Below are positions 34,311-43,625 of a stretch of DNA of 64,000 nt, one piece after another. The DNA is from JABCYV01 sp963696025. GTDB taxonomy: Bacteria; Acidobacteriota; Terriglobia; Terriglobales; Acidobacteriaceae. The stretch spans positions 313,888 to 377,887 of the forward strand of contig CAVOII010000005.1 of the NCBI GenBank assembly GCA_963696025.1, in the 5' to 3' direction. The position numbers were made by a program, and so were the translations under genes. The notes under the pieces were generated by a model, which was not told where the DNA came from, made no database searches, and saw only the letters and a list, made by a program, of their open reading frames with translations. Each line of letters starts with the position of its first letter. Position 1 is the stretch's first letter.

Positions 34311-34777
34311 TGTTGCACCCGCCCTTGCCGTGGCACAGCGGTTGAATGTTCGTGGTGATTTAGTCCGTCTTTGGACAATGGGACGATGTGGTCGAGCACG
34401 AGTTTGCGTCTCAGCGGCTTCAACTCAGTCTCAGTTTTCCAACAGCCGACGCTGCGGTGACTATACTGGCGTTTCAACGTCTCCCATTCCGCCGCTGTCC
34501 AAGAACCGACCGCACGCTTGTTGCGACGTTTGTGATTGCTCGCCTTCACTTTGTCGGGGTTGGCTTTCTTCCAGTCAGCGGGCAACTTTCGATATTGTGC
34601 CCCGTGCTTGATGCGTTTCCGACGCTCGATTGCCCGCACCTTTTTCGGGTTGGCTTCACGCCAAGCTTGCTGCTTGTCGGCGTTGCTCTTGTACCATCTC
34701 CGGGTGCGGAGTCGAGCCAAGACGACCCGGCGAAGTGCTGCACACAACCTGAGTTCGTCTTGCGTGAAGGCTGTCAT
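34298..34777 (-). pseudogene. HNH endonuclease, frameshifted
   Basis: From the ATG at 34777 (overlapping the integrase stop as ATGA, with AAGGAAAACCA upstream) the product is Lys/Arg-rich with repeated KKxNPxK segments and reaches RRKLVLDHIVPLSKDGLN, the start of an HNH core. The frame then gives nonsense, but the next frame reads TTNIQPLCHGKGGCNNRN, the correct rest of the nuclease motif. One lost base separates the two. HNH genes next to integrases are common on mobile elements. It could be a sequencing slip, but the following integrase remnant suggests real rearrangement. Confidence 0.75.
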
Positions 34778-35925
34778 TGGTTTTCCTTCTTGCCCGCTGC
34801 GAGTTCTAGGAGTTTCATGCCCTTCATCAGTGCTTCTGGAATCGACTTGACGTACTTGTCCGTAGTGACAGCGATGTTCTTGTGCCGGAGGAGTTCCTTC
34901 GCGGCGAGAGCATCCCCGGTCAACTGCGTCAATATCGTCGCTGCCCCACGACGGCCAGCGTACAAAGTTTTCCATTCAATTTTTTTCGCAGTCAATGTCG
35001 GGACAATCGTTCGACCGATGACGCTCCGCAAATCGACAGGCTTGCCCCTGCCGTTCGGGAAAATCCATCCTTCAGTCTTGTTGCCCGATTTCTGACGCCA
35101 CAGATTGAGCGGGATAAGCACGGGTGCAATCAGCGGGAGCGATGCGACAGACGATGTCGTCTTAGTCTCACCGATGACGTTGCGGGCGACAGCACGGCGT
35201 ATGTGAATCCACCGCAAGCCTTGCTCATCTGGGTCGGAGTCAATATCTTCCCAGCGGAGACCTTGAATCTCTCCGGGCCGGAGTCCGAGGAAGAATGCGA
35301 GAGCGACGATGAGTTGACAATCGACGTGCTCGACGAGAGCACTGATGATGTCTTCAGCCTCTTCAAGCGTGTAATGTTCTGTCTCGCCGGGTTCCTTGGT
35401 CTTCCCGAGCACCTTGACATCGTGCCACGGGTTGGACTCGATTACGCCGACGTTGACCGCATGGGCGAAGATGCCTGATGCAAGAGATCGGATGTGCTGT
35501 AACGTCGCCCTGCCGAGTTTCTTCGCAAGGGACGTGAGGAACAGGCTCCCCATGTGCGTCTTGTAATCCTTCAACGCCGTCGTCCCGAAATGAACGCTGA
35601 GATGCTGACCCCAGATTTGTTTGTAGCCGTGAACCGTCGAGGCACGGAGATTCTCCTCAGCGAAGGGCAGATAAGTCTTCTCCCAGAAGGCTGCGATGGT
35701 CTGGTCATTGACCGGAGCAGCGTTCGCATTCACAGTCTCCATGTGCTCGGCGGATTTCTGCTTCACCGCCTTGCACGTCCGGCTGTGGTATCTGTCGTCC
35801 TTGCCGCAGAGACGATAAGAGCGTTGCACACGAGTCGCCTTACCGTCTACAATCGCGGAGACGTAGTACCGAACGAAAAATGCACCTGATGCTTCATAGA
35901 TGTGACCCGCCTGGTATCTGCCCAT
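34774..35925 (-). CDS. Tyrosine recombinase/integrase
   Basis: A 383-residue site-specific recombinase. The ATG at 35925 has GGGAGG six bases upstream; longer starts at 35943 and 35961 lack one. The SAM-like core-binding domain (STVHGYKQIWGQHL) is followed by the catalytic domain with Arg in LGLRPGEIQGLRWEDID, Lys near GETKTTSSVA, RR in YAGRRGAATIL, His in LLRHKNIAVTTDKYVKS and the nucleophile Tyr. The usual His of HxxR is replaced by Tyr-Ala-Gly-Arg. It begins 91 bases before the tRNA-Ser, as integrases next to their attachment site do, and is coupled to the HNH gene. Confidence 0.9.
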   Translation of the reverse strand: MGRYQAGHIYEASGAFFVRYYVSAIVDGKATRVQRSYRLCGKDDRYHSRTCKAVKQKSAEHMETVNANAAPVNDQTIAAFWEKTYLPFAEENLRASTVHGYKQIWGQHLSVHFGTTALKDYKTHMGSLFLTSLAKKLGRATLQHIRSLASGIFAHAVNVGVIESNPWHDVKVLGKTKEPGETEHYTLEEAEDIISALVEHVDCQLIVALAFFLGLRPGEIQGLRWEDIDSDPDEQGLRWIHIRRAVARNVIGETKTTSSVASLPLIAPVLIPLNLWRQKSGNKTEGWIFPNGRGKPVDLRSVIGRTIVPTLTAKKIEWKTLYAGRRGAATILTQLTGDALAAKELLRHKNIAVTTDKYVKSIPEALMKGMKLLELAAGKKENQ

Positions 35926-36016
35926 GCGCCCTCCCAAGGACATCGTCAGAATACCAATCATGCAGCAAAAATGCAGTAAATCTTAGGTAACCATAGTAAG
36001 TTGTTTGTTTTCAATC

Positions 36017-36110
<94 letters not shown>

Positions 36111-36206
36111 GACCTTTAGTTTCTGCTATTTACAGTACGTGACTACCAACTGACTACCAAATTCCGATCATTTGCTTCCGGCGCGGTATTAAGCACTGGA
36201 GGCAAT

Positions 36207-37382
36207 ATGGCAGTCACACTCTATCGACAGGTTGGCAAAGGCAAAGCCCGACGCTATCAGAAGGTCAACCTCGGTCGTGGGCGCCGCCCCGCCGAACTCA
36301 CGGGTCCCTACTTCCTACGCTATTCGCTCGCCGACGGCACGCGTCCATGGGAAGCGGTTGGCGACGACCTCGACTCGGCAATCGACGCACAGAAACGGAA
36401 GCAGGCATATTTCGAAGCTCTGGATGCCAATGTCCCGGTCATTCAGAACCAAGACGAAACCGGTCGGACGAAAATCACGGACGCCGTGTATCAGTGGTTC
36501 GCTGAGCTTCAACTTTTTCAGGGCAAAGACCAGCAAGGCAAAAGCGAGAAGACGCTGCGGGCTTACCACTACCGGCTTGGGTTCTTTCTTGACTTCACTG
36601 TGCAGGACAATCTGCGTTACCTAGACCAGATCGACCGCAAGCAGCTTCTGCACTACGTGAAGTTTCTTCGAGAACATGACAGCGACCTGGATGACCGTAC
36701 GGTTCACAACATCTTCGAAACCCTGAACACGTTTTTACGGACACGGGACATTCTTATTGCCGGCAAGGTTTTAGCGGAACTCGACTATGCTGAGAAACCA
36801 CCGAAGCCGTATACAAAGCAGGAACTCAAGGCGATGTTTGCGGTCATGAACAAAGAAGAGAAGCTGCTCTACGGTCTCTTCTTGAATTCCGGCATGCGTG
36901 ATGCAGAGATGCAGCACACCGAGTACGCTGACTTCAATTGGGAAAAATGCACCCTGCATGTTCAGCCAAAGCCGTGGCGCAAGTTACGCCTGAAGGGCAA
37001 GAACAAAAAGAAGTCCGCCAAGGACAGATTCATTCCGATTCCCGCAAAGCTCGTCTGGAAAATCAAAGACAGAATGAGAGAGCGGAACGCTCAGCCACAC
37101 GACCTAGTGTTTCCCAACGGTGAAGGCAAACCTGACGGGCACTTCCTACGCAAGCTGAAGGCGATTGCGAAGAAAGCCGGCGTCGAGGGCGCAGAGCTTC
37201 ACCGCTTCCGCAAGACCTACGCCGACACGCTCCACGAAGAAGGCGTTTCGGTGAACACCATCCGAATTCGCCTCGGGCACGAGTCGCTGGACGTAACGCT
37301 CGCCTATCTCAAGGGCAAGGATGCCGAGTCGGAAGAAGCGCAGGAACATGCGAACAGCAGCAGCTTGGCGCTGTATGCATAG
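36207..37382 (+). CDS. Second tyrosine recombinase/integrase
   Basis: A 391-residue recombinase with GGAGG just before its ATG. An N-terminal basic part (RRYQKVNLGRGRRP) precedes the core-binding domain (KTLRAYHYRLGFFLDFT). The catalytic residues are Arg in LNSGMRDAEMQ, Lys in the basic stretch KNKKKSAKDRFIPIP, HRFRKTYADTLHEEG, LGHESLDVTLAYLKG with His and the nucleophile Tyr. It differs strongly from the integrase on the other side of the tRNA, so two unrelated elements used this site or neighbouring sites. It ends 18 bases before a tRNA-Asp-like remnant. Confidence 0.9.
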   Translation: MAVTLYRQVGKGKARRYQKVNLGRGRRPAELTGPYFLRYSLADGTRPWEAVGDDLDSAIDAQKRKQAYFEALDANVPVIQNQDETGRTKITDAVYQWFAELQLFQGKDQQGKSEKTLRAYHYRLGFFLDFTVQDNLRYLDQIDRKQLLHYVKFLREHDSDLDDRTVHNIFETLNTFLRTRDILIAGKVLAELDYAEKPPKPYTKQELKAMFAVMNKEEKLLYGLFLNSGMRDAEMQHTEYADFNWEKCTLHVQPKPWRKLRLKGKNKKKSAKDRFIPIPAKLVWKIKDRMRERNAQPHDLVFPNGEGKPDGHFLRKLKAIAKKAGVEGAELHRFRKTYADTLHEEGVSVNTIRIRLGHESLDVTLAYLKGKDAESEEAQEHANSSSLALYA

Positions 37383-37400
37383 ACTCAGGACACTACCCGC

Positions 37401-37470
37401 GGGAGCAGATATATCGGACCTTGGTCCTGTCACGCAGGGGGCGCGGGCTTGAGTCCCGTCGCTCCCGCCA
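37401..37470 (+). pseudogene. tRNA-Asp-like remnant, probable attachment site
   Basis: CCTGTCACGCAGGGGG, GCGGGCTTGAGTCCCGT and CGCTCCCGCCA reproduce the anticodon (GTC), T-arm and acceptor/CCA end of a tRNA-Asp. GGGAGCA at 37401 could pair with the acceptor 3' strand. The D-arm and the 5' half of the anticodon stem do not fold, so it is not a working tRNA. A 3' tRNA half next to an integrase gene is what an att site of an island in tRNA-Asp looks like. Confidence 0.6.
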
Positions 37471-38109
37471 TTTCTCATCGGGGGCGCGTCAACATACGGA
37501 CCACTGGGAGAAAGCAGCCCTCAAAAGGCTGGCGGGGGGACTCAAGTCCCCCCTGGCCGCTATGTCTCCTTATTCTTCACTGGCTGGTGCAGCGTGTTGT
37601 GCAGGCTTTACATTTCGTCATCTGATTGATCAGGCTTGATTAAAGGCAGCCAGAAGCGCTTGACATGACCTCAATTTCTGCAAGGCCACCGCCGTTGCAA
37701 GGCGATCTCTCAGACTGTACCCGGTCTTTACCTGCGAAGATGAGGGCATTGAACTCGTCCAATGCCCTCCCTATGTGCGCGGATGGATTCTTCGGGAGCG
37801 CGCAGAGGAAGCATAAGCGCCGCACCCCACCCAATCGGCTATACTCCCGAACTAGAATCGGCGTGCCGTCCGCCGGTAGCGTCCCGTTCGTCATTCGCTG
37901 GCGATATAATTCCGGCATAGTTGCAAGGGGTTCGCCGAAGACTTGGCAGCTCGCCGGATTGACCCTATGAGTAGAAGTCAGGGCCAGAGTCCCACTCCCT
38001 TTGAACCGGTTCTTTCGTCGATCGAACGTCGGCGCGTGCCTGGCCCGCTGCATTTTTTCAGTTCGGGTGCGTGCTTACGCCTGGTCATGTCACTTGCCTT
38101 GCTCCCAGC
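37471..38109. other. Region without firm gene, right of the att-like site
   Basis: A minus-strand frame (37640-38053) could give a small protein from an ATG at 37918 (MPELYRQRMTNGTL...CFLCALPKNP), but its coding character is ambiguous because the opposite strand is also open. Before the TonB-receptor remnant, MSLALLPACA in another frame looks like its signal peptide, displaced by a frameshift. Confidence 0.35.
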
Positions 38110-38232
38110 ATGTGCGTGCCGCAAACCGAAGTTGCAACCGTTTTCGGCACCGTCACCGACCCGAGTGGCGCCGTTATTCCCGGAGCCCAAGTCACGATCG
38201 TTCTGGATTGCTCTAGGACCAAAGTCCTATAG
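38110..38232 (+). pseudogene. N-terminal scrap of an Oar-like TonB-dependent receptor
   Basis: The frame reads QTEVATVFGTVTDPSGAVIP and GAQVTIVLD, the carboxypeptidase-regulatory-like plug-preceding domain that opens the many Oar-like TonB receptors of Acidobacteriota, then quickly reaches a stop. The signal peptide lies just upstream in a different frame. The remaining 1000 or so residues are missing, so this is a deletion remnant. Confidence 0.7.
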
Positions 38233-38269
38233 CAAATTCGTGAGCGCGTGCCATTCTAGAAGGAGAGTA

Positions 38270-38659
38270 ATGAGCACAGTGGAGGAACGCAGGGTGGTAG
38301 CCATCGTGGACGACGAAAAACCAGTATGCCGAGCCATAGGTAGACTCGTCATGTCTGCGGGCTTTAAGTCCGAGATTTTCTCTTCAGCAGAGGAGTTTCT
38401 TCGTTCTTGTCGCGAACGCCGGCCGGATTGTTTGATCCTCGATCTGAGTTTGCCAGGGATGAGCGGCCTTGAACTGCAACAGCAACTTGCCGCAGATTGC
38501 TGCCGAACCCCGATCGTAGTTGTATCGGCTCATAACGACCCGGTGTCCCGTTCACAGGCTCTCCAAGGAGGCGCGGTTGCATTCCTAGGAAAACCCTTTG
38601 ACGATGAAGCTCTGCTTGAAGCCGTACATTCAGCGATGAAGCCAGAAAACCCGAAGTAA
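38270..38659 (+). CDS. Single-domain response regulator
   Basis: A 129-residue receiver domain. The ATG at 38270 follows AGAAGGAGAGTA. VAIVDDEKPV gives the acidic pocket, LILDLSLPGMSG the phosphorylated Asp, VVVSAHND the switch Ser, and FLGKPFDDE the Lys. There is no output domain. It lies 81 bases before the histidine kinase, so it is probably its partner or a phosphate sink. Confidence 0.9.
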   Translation: MSTVEERRVVAIVDDEKPVCRAIGRLVMSAGFKSEIFSSAEEFLRSCRERRPDCLILDLSLPGMSGLELQQQLAADCCRTPIVVVSAHNDPVSRSQALQGGAVAFLGKPFDDEALLEAVHSAMKPENPK

Positions 38660-38740
38660 GTGTCAACACCAGCGTTCTAAAGACGTTGACATTCTCGTTT
38701 CGAGATAAGAGTCAGAAGTTGTATGGAGGGCATTCACAAC

Positions 38741-40162
38741 ATGACGACAACACCAACGACATCAATTAACGAAATGAGAAGATCAGGAATCGATGTAGTG
38801 GGAGACCGGCCTTGGGGAACGCATTTTTGCAATTTTTACGAGAGCAGAAAAGACTTGCTTGACATGCTTGTTTTATATTTCAAAGCTGGACTAGAAGACA
38901 ACGAGTTCTGCGTGTGGGTAGTTTCCGAGCCCCTGTCCGAGCAGGAAGTGTGGGATGGATTACGGGAAGCGGTGCCTGAGTTTGATCATTATCTGTCGAA
39001 GCGAAGTATCGAAGTATTCGATGGCCGAGCCTGGTACCTCAAGGGCGGAGCCTTCGATTCGAGACGCGTCCTGACCGCGTGGGACCAGAAAATCGAGCAG
39101 GCGTTGGACCGCGGGTATGCGGGACTAAGAGCTTCGGGAAATACCTCTTGGCTACACAAGAACGACTGGAGCGCCTTTTCAGAATACGAAGGGCTGATCA
39201 GTGGCAGTGTAGCGGGAAAGCCCGCAGTTGTGTTGTGCACCTATGCTTTGGGATCTTGTGGAGCGAATGAGGTTTTGGATGTCGTCAGTACTCATCAATT
39301 CGCGACCGCGATGCGCCATGGAACCTGGGAACTGGTCGAGACGCCAGAATTAAAGCAGGCCAAAGCGGAAATCAAGAAAATGAATGACGAACTAGAGTCA
39401 CGCGTGCTTCAGCGCACCAAAGAACTTGAAGCTGCCAATCAAAAACTGAACCAAGCACAGGCGGAACTGGCGCACATCAATCGCGTGATGACCATGGGCG
39501 AGCTCACAGCTTCGATCGCGCACGAAATCAACCAACCCCTTGCGGCGATTGTTGGTAACGCGAAAGCTGGTGTTCGCCTCCTAGTATGCCCGTCGCCCGA
39601 TTTAGAGGAGGTGCAGTACGCGCTCACAGATATTGCGGAGCAAGGAGATCGGGCGGCAGAAATCATTGCGCGCATCTCCGCACAGATAAAAAATGCAAAG
39701 GCTGAGAAGACTGCTGTGGACATCAACGAATCTGTTCGCGAAGTGCTCGCCCTGGCACACCGAGAATTGGAGAAGCACCAGGTCTCGGTTCGAACGGAGT
39801 TAGCCCCGGCGCTCGCACCTGTGATAGGCGACCGCGTCCAGTTGCAGCAGGTAATCCTGAACTTGATCATGAACGGCGTCGAAGCCATGGAGTCGGTCAC
39901 GAGCCATCCGAAGACACTAGTGATCGCGTCGCAATCGGATCAGTCGGGGGCGTCGGTTTCGGTGCAGGACTCTGGTATAGGGATAGATCCGGGAAATGGT
40001 AAACGTATTTTTGAAGCCTTCTTCACTACAAAGCCTCAGGGCATGGGAATGGGGCTGGCTATCAGCCGATCCATCGTCGAGGAGCATGGTGGTCAATTGA
40101 TGTTCTCGCCAAACGCCGATCAGGGGTCGACGTTCCGCTTCAGCCTCCCCTTCGCGGCATAA
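38741..40162 (+). CDS. MEDS-domain sensor histidine kinase
   Basis: The ATG at 38741 has GGAGGG ten bases upstream; an ATG at 38723 is an alternative. Residues about 30-205 are a MEDS (DcmR-type) sensory domain, with DRPWGTHFCNFYES at its start. A coiled-coil linker (KQAKAEIKKMNDELESRV) leads to the HisKA region, SIAHEINQPLAAIVGN with the phosphorylated His, and a HATPase with NLIMNGVEAM, DSGIGIDPGN and GMGMGLAISRSIVEEHGG. No transmembrane segment is visible, so it is a cytoplasmic sensor. MEDS domains are linked by name to methanogens and dichloromethane regulators, so the signal may be a small carbon compound or redox state. Confidence 0.9.
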   Translation: MTTTPTTSINEMRRSGIDVVGDRPWGTHFCNFYESRKDLLDMLVLYFKAGLEDNEFCVWVVSEPLSEQEVWDGLREAVPEFDHYLSKRSIEVFDGRAWYLKGGAFDSRRVLTAWDQKIEQALDRGYAGLRASGNTSWLHKNDWSAFSEYEGLISGSVAGKPAVVLCTYALGSCGANEVLDVVSTHQFATAMRHGTWELVETPELKQAKAEIKKMNDELESRVLQRTKELEAANQKLNQAQAELAHINRVMTMGELTASIAHEINQPLAAIVGNAKAGVRLLVCPSPDLEEVQYALTDIAEQGDRAAEIIARISAQIKNAKAEKTAVDINESVREVLALAHRELEKHQVSVRTELAPALAPVIGDRVQLQQVILNLIMNGVEAMESVTSHPKTLVIASQSDQSGASVSVQDSGIGIDPGNGKRIFEAFFTTKPQGMGMGLAISRSIVEEHGGQLMFSPNADQGSTFRFSLPFAA

Positions 40163-40273
40163 AGGGTACACGGTAGACAGAGGCGGCTTCCATTAGGGTT
40201 GAACACCTCGATCGAAAGTCTTATATTCTCAGTCATCGCGCTCACCCTTGTTTTTTGACAACAGGATGACACC

Positions 40274-40909
40274 ATGACTCAGCCCCGCCGGATTGTCTAC
40301 GTCGTTGACGATGACCAAGCCGTTTGTACTGCGCTGAGAAGGCTGATTCACTCGGTTGGTATCGAAGTACAAACATTTGCCTCCGCTCAAGATTTTCTCC
40401 ACGCTACACGCCCAGGCGCTCCTGCGTGCCTTGTGCTTGATGTCCGTTTACCGGACCTGAGTGGACTCAACGTGCAGGAAAAGCTGACTGATGCCAAGAT
40501 TGATTTGCCTATTATCTTTATCACCGGGCATGGAGACATCCCAATGACGGTCCGCGCAATGAAGGCCGGAGCGCTAGAGTTTTTGACCAAGCCCGTCAAA
40601 GAACAGGACCTACTCGAAGCGATTCAGCGGGGGATTGAACAGAATCGACATCAACTGGCGCAGCGTGCGGAGGCTTCTGAGCTGCAGCGCCGTTATGATT
40701 CCCTAACTCCGCGTGAGCGGGAAGTATTCCCCTTGGTGACCAGTGGAATGCTAAACAAACAAATTGCGGCAGAATTAGGGGCAAGTGAAAAGACAATCAA
40801 GATTCATCGCGGTCAAGTCATGCAGAAGATGAAAGCGGAATCCTTGGCTCACCTCGTCCGAATGGCCGAGAAACTTGGCCTCACTCCCTCCGGTACTAAC
40901 GCCGCCTAG
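40274..40909 (+). CDS. FixJ/LuxR-family response regulator
   Basis: A 211-residue regulator. The receiver domain has [10 protein letters not shown], the phosphorylated Asp in [26 protein letters not shown] and FLTKPVKEQ. The C-terminal LuxR-type HTH is [20 protein letters not shown] and [20 protein letters not shown]. This architecture is that of FixJ/TtrR proteins. Third gene of the cluster with the MEDS kinase, it is the likely DNA-binding output. The adjacent hydrolase operon downstream may be its target, which is inference. Confidence 0.9.
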   Translation: MTQPRRIVYVVDDDQAVCTALRRLIHSVGIEVQTFASAQDFLHATRPGAPACLVLDVRLPDLSGLNVQEKLTDAKIDLPIIFITGHGDIPMTVRAMKAGALEFLTKPVKEQDLLEAIQRGIEQNRHQLAQRAEASELQRRYDSLTPREREVFPLVTSGMLNKQIAAELGASEKTIKIHRGQVMQKMKAESLAHLVRMAEKLGLTPSGTNAA

Positions 40910-41060
40910 CTTCCATCCTAGAACACTTCCCAAAAATCTTAACGCGCTAGGACCAAAGACGGATAGGACTGCCTCGATCCGCTTGCTAACTTCATGTGTG
41001 CCGCGATAAGGCGGCTCCGAAAAAACAGAATCGATGTCGTGAAAGGAAAAGGAGAACAAA

Positions 41061-41855
41061 ATGAAACCTAACTGGAGAAACGTCATGACGAAGCCTTATG
41101 CCATTGCTGCACTTGCTTCTACGCTGATGGGTGGAACTATGAACGCTGCCGCGGCGGGTCCCGCCCCGAGTGGTATCAAGAACGTGGTCTTGGTGCATGG
41201 CGCATTCGCCGATGGCTCCGGCTGGGAAGCCGTCGCGAAGATCCTCGAGAAGGATGGCTACACGGTGTCCGTAGCGCAGCCCCCCGAAACCTCGTACGCC
41301 GACGACCAAAAGTCCACGAGGGCCGCCATCGACGCCATGGGCGGGCCGGTCGTCCTGGTTGGCCATAGCTACGGCGGGTCCATCATCAGCGAGGCCGGCA
41401 ATGATCCAAACGTTGCTGCACTGGTCTACATCGCCGCCTTTGCACTCGATGAAGGTGATAGCTGTGCTTCGATCGAACAGGCCCTGCCGCAAGCGTCCAA
41501 AGCATTCAAGCCGGACAGCAACGGCAACTGGTGGATAGAACAGGAGCATTTCGCGGCCGACTTCGCGGCGGACGTACCGCCCGCCGAGTCCCACTACATG
41601 GCTATATCGCAAGTGCCGATCTCCACCGACTCGTTCACCCACAAAGTCACGAGTCCCGCCTGGAAGTCGAAGCCCACCTGGTACATGGTGGCCACCGCAG
41701 ACCGGTCGATCAATCCGGACCAGGAGCGCATGATGGCGAAGCGCGCGAAGGCCAAGACGGTCGAAGTGAATGCCAGCCATGTGGCGTACATGTCTCACCC
41801 GAAGGAAACAGCCAAGCTCATCGAAGAGGCTGCCACCTCCGCGCACGCCAACTAG
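41061..41855 (+). CDS. Exported alpha/beta hydrolase
   Basis: A 264-residue alpha/beta-fold hydrolase. The N-terminus has a signal peptide (MTKPYAIAALASTLMGGTMNAAAA). The mature part begins NVVLVHGAFADGSGWE (oxyanion loop). The nucleophile elbow is VGHSYGGSII with Ser. The conserved His lies in VNASHVAYMSHP near the end. This is the salicylate esterase/EstC-like small hydrolase group. The ribosome site is GGAAAAGGAGAACAAA. The next gene is a close paralogue without signal peptide, so export and cytosolic versions are encoded side by side. Confidence 0.85.
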   Translation: MKPNWRNVMTKPYAIAALASTLMGGTMNAAAAGPAPSGIKNVVLVHGAFADGSGWEAVAKILEKDGYTVSVAQPPETSYADDQKSTRAAIDAMGGPVVLVGHSYGGSIISEAGNDPNVAALVYIAAFALDEGDSCASIEQALPQASKAFKPDSNGNWWIEQEHFAADFAADVPPAESHYMAISQVPISTDSFTHKVTSPAWKSKPTWYMVATADRSINPDQERMMAKRAKAKTVEVNASHVAYMSHPKETAKLIEEAATSAHAN

Positions 41856-41986
41856 CAGCCAGTAAGTCTTTACGTCGTAAATGAAATGCATGTCCCTCGC
41901 GCCAGACAAGAGTGGTTTGGCGCGAAGACGTGCAACACCGAGAATCAACTGATCCGTCTGGATCTCTACTGCAAAGGAGAATAATC

Positions 41987-42766
41987 GTGAGTCAACATAT
42001 TAAGAATGTAGTTCTGGTGCATGGAGCTTTCGCGGACGGCTCCGGCTGGAAGAGGGTCGCCGACATCCTTAAGAAGGATGGCTACAAGGTGTCGGTGGCG
42101 CAGCCTCCCGAGACTTCGTACGCCGACGACCAAAAGTACACGAAGGCCGCAATCGATGCCATGGGCGGGCCAGTGGTTCTGGTCGGCCACAGCTACGGCG
42201 GTTCCATTATCACCGAAGCAGGCAATCATCCAAACGTTGCGGCGCTGGTCTATATTGCTGCTTTTGCCCTCGATGAAGGCGAGAGCTGTGCGTCGATCGA
42301 AACGGCGTTGCCGCAAGCATCCAAGGCGTTCAAACCGGACAGCAATGGGCTTTGGTGGATAGACGAGGCGCATTTCGCGGCCGACTTCGCAGCGGACATT
42401 CCACCGGAAGAGGCGGAGTTCATGGCTATATCGCAGGTGCCGATCTCTACCGACTCGTTCACCCACCAGGTTAAGAATCCCGCGTGGAAGAACAAGCCCA
42501 CTTGGTACATGGTGGCCAGCGAAGACCGGTCGATCAATCCGGATCAGGAGCGCATGATGGCCAAACGCGCTAAAGCCAAGACGGTCGAAGTGAAGGCGAG
42601 CCACGTGGCGTACATTTCTCATCCGAAGGAAACAGCCAGACTCATTGAAGAGGCTGCTGCTTCCGCCGGCCACGGCGGTAGCTTGAAGTGCGCCGGTGCC
42701 TCCGCCGATCCAAACAAGACCGGCGGAGGCCCGGATGAACGTCGTCCCGTGAGGAGAACACAATGA
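41987..42766 (+). CDS. Cytosolic alpha/beta hydrolase, paralogue of the preceding gene
   Basis: I chose GTG at 41987 because AAAGGAGAATAATC precedes it and the protein then begins directly with SQHIKNVVLVHGAFADGSGW, matching the mature part of the preceding protein. GHSYGGSII and KASHVAYISHPKETA supply the active site. The two proteins are very similar through the whole core and differ mainly in the signal peptide and the C-terminal tail, so this is a recent tandem duplication. The stop overlaps the next gene's ATG as ATGA. Confidence 0.85.
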   Translation: MSQHIKNVVLVHGAFADGSGWKRVADILKKDGYKVSVAQPPETSYADDQKYTKAAIDAMGGPVVLVGHSYGGSIITEAGNHPNVAALVYIAAFALDEGESCASIETALPQASKAFKPDSNGLWWIDEAHFAADFAADIPPEEAEFMAISQVPISTDSFTHQVKNPAWKNKPTWYMVASEDRSINPDQERMMAKRAKAKTVEVKASHVAYISHPKETARLIEEAAASAGHGGSLKCAGASADPNKTGGGPDERRPVRRTQ

Positions 42767-43461
42767 AAGATCACATCACGATTGAAGGACATGAAGGCGC
42801 GTTTAACGCCTATATCGCAAAACCGAGGACCATGGGGGCTCCTGCAGTCGTCGTTCTGCAGGAACTGTTCGGGGTGAACATCGACATTCGCAAGCACTGC
42901 GATGAATTGGCGGAACAAGGTTACCTCGCGCTCGCTCCAGACCTGTACTGGCGGCAGGAGCCCGGTGTCGACCTGAACGTCACCTCCGAGGCCGACTGGC
43001 AACACGGCCTTCGTCTCTATTCGGCTTATGACAGAGATGCGGGCGTAAGGGACACAAAGGACACGATTGACGCAGCACGCAGTCTCCCGGAATGCAACGG
43101 TAAGGTTGCCTTGCTCGGCTATTGCCTCGGCGCTCTGATGGTCTTCATGACAGCCGTGCGCAACGACGGCATCGACGCCGCGGTCTGGTATCACGGCGCC
43201 GATACTGAGAAATATCTGGGAGAGGTCGATGGGCTTCATGCGCCCCTTCTCATGCATGTAGCCGAGGAGGATGAGTTCATTTCCAAGGCTGCACAAGCGG
43301 AGATTAAAGCGGCACTTGCTGAGAAACCAAACGCGACGGTCTACAGCTATCCGGGTCAGAGTCATGCCTTCTCTCGCCATAACGGAAAACACTACAACGC
43401 TACCGCGGCTCACCTTGCCAACGGGCGGACAAGCGAGTTTCTACATCAACAACTGCGGTGA
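42763..43461 (+). CDS. Dienelactone hydrolase family protein
   Basis: A 232-residue alpha/beta hydrolase of the carboxymethylenebutenolidase type. It has VVVLQELFGVNIDIRKHCDEL, the Cys-type nucleophile elbow LLGYCLGALMVF, an Asp in HVAEEDEFI and the final His in PGQSHAFSRH. Enzymes of this family open dienelactones in the chlorocatechol pathway, but many act on other esters. It is coupled by ATGA to the hydrolase upstream, so the three hydrolases form one operon. Confidence 0.9.
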   Translation: MKDHITIEGHEGAFNAYIAKPRTMGAPAVVVLQELFGVNIDIRKHCDELAEQGYLALAPDLYWRQEPGVDLNVTSEADWQHGLRLYSAYDRDAGVRDTKDTIDAARSLPECNGKVALLGYCLGALMVFMTAVRNDGIDAAVWYHGADTEKYLGEVDGLHAPLLMHVAEEDEFISKAAQAEIKAALAEKPNATVYSYPGQSHAFSRHNGKHYNATAAHLANGRTSEFLHQQLR

Positions 43462-43524
43462 CTTTCGGTCGCTCCAGAGGTTGTGGGCGACTCGATCGCC
43501 TTCGCCTTCCGTCAGGACGGCATT

Positions 43525-43614
43525 TTCGCCGAGCTGAAAAGCACAGTCGGAAATGAGCTGAGCAAAGCAGGACTAATGCTGTTTACGCAGCTTGATCAAG
43601 GCGGCTGTGCGTAA
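43525..43614 (+). pseudogene. Partial duplicate of the DUF302 gene
   Basis: FAELKSTVGNELSKAGLMLF and TQLDQGG, then a stop, repeat a stretch of the following gene (LAELKSAVEKGLSKAGLMLF, MQLDQGA). The roughly 80-base copy is imperfect and has no start of its own. It is a leftover of an unequal duplication. Confidence 0.75.
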
Positions 43615-43625
43615 AGAGATTCGAG

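Noticed and set aside
37401..37470. A functional tRNA-Asp gene
   Set aside because: The D-arm and the 5' side of the anticodon stem do not pair; only the 3' half and the acceptor ends match.
41966..42763. Long minus-strand frames opposite the two alpha/beta hydrolases (also 40992-41948)
   Set aside because: Their His/Arg/Gly-rich products have no known domain and mirror the strong codon bias of the real hydrolase genes on the plus strand.
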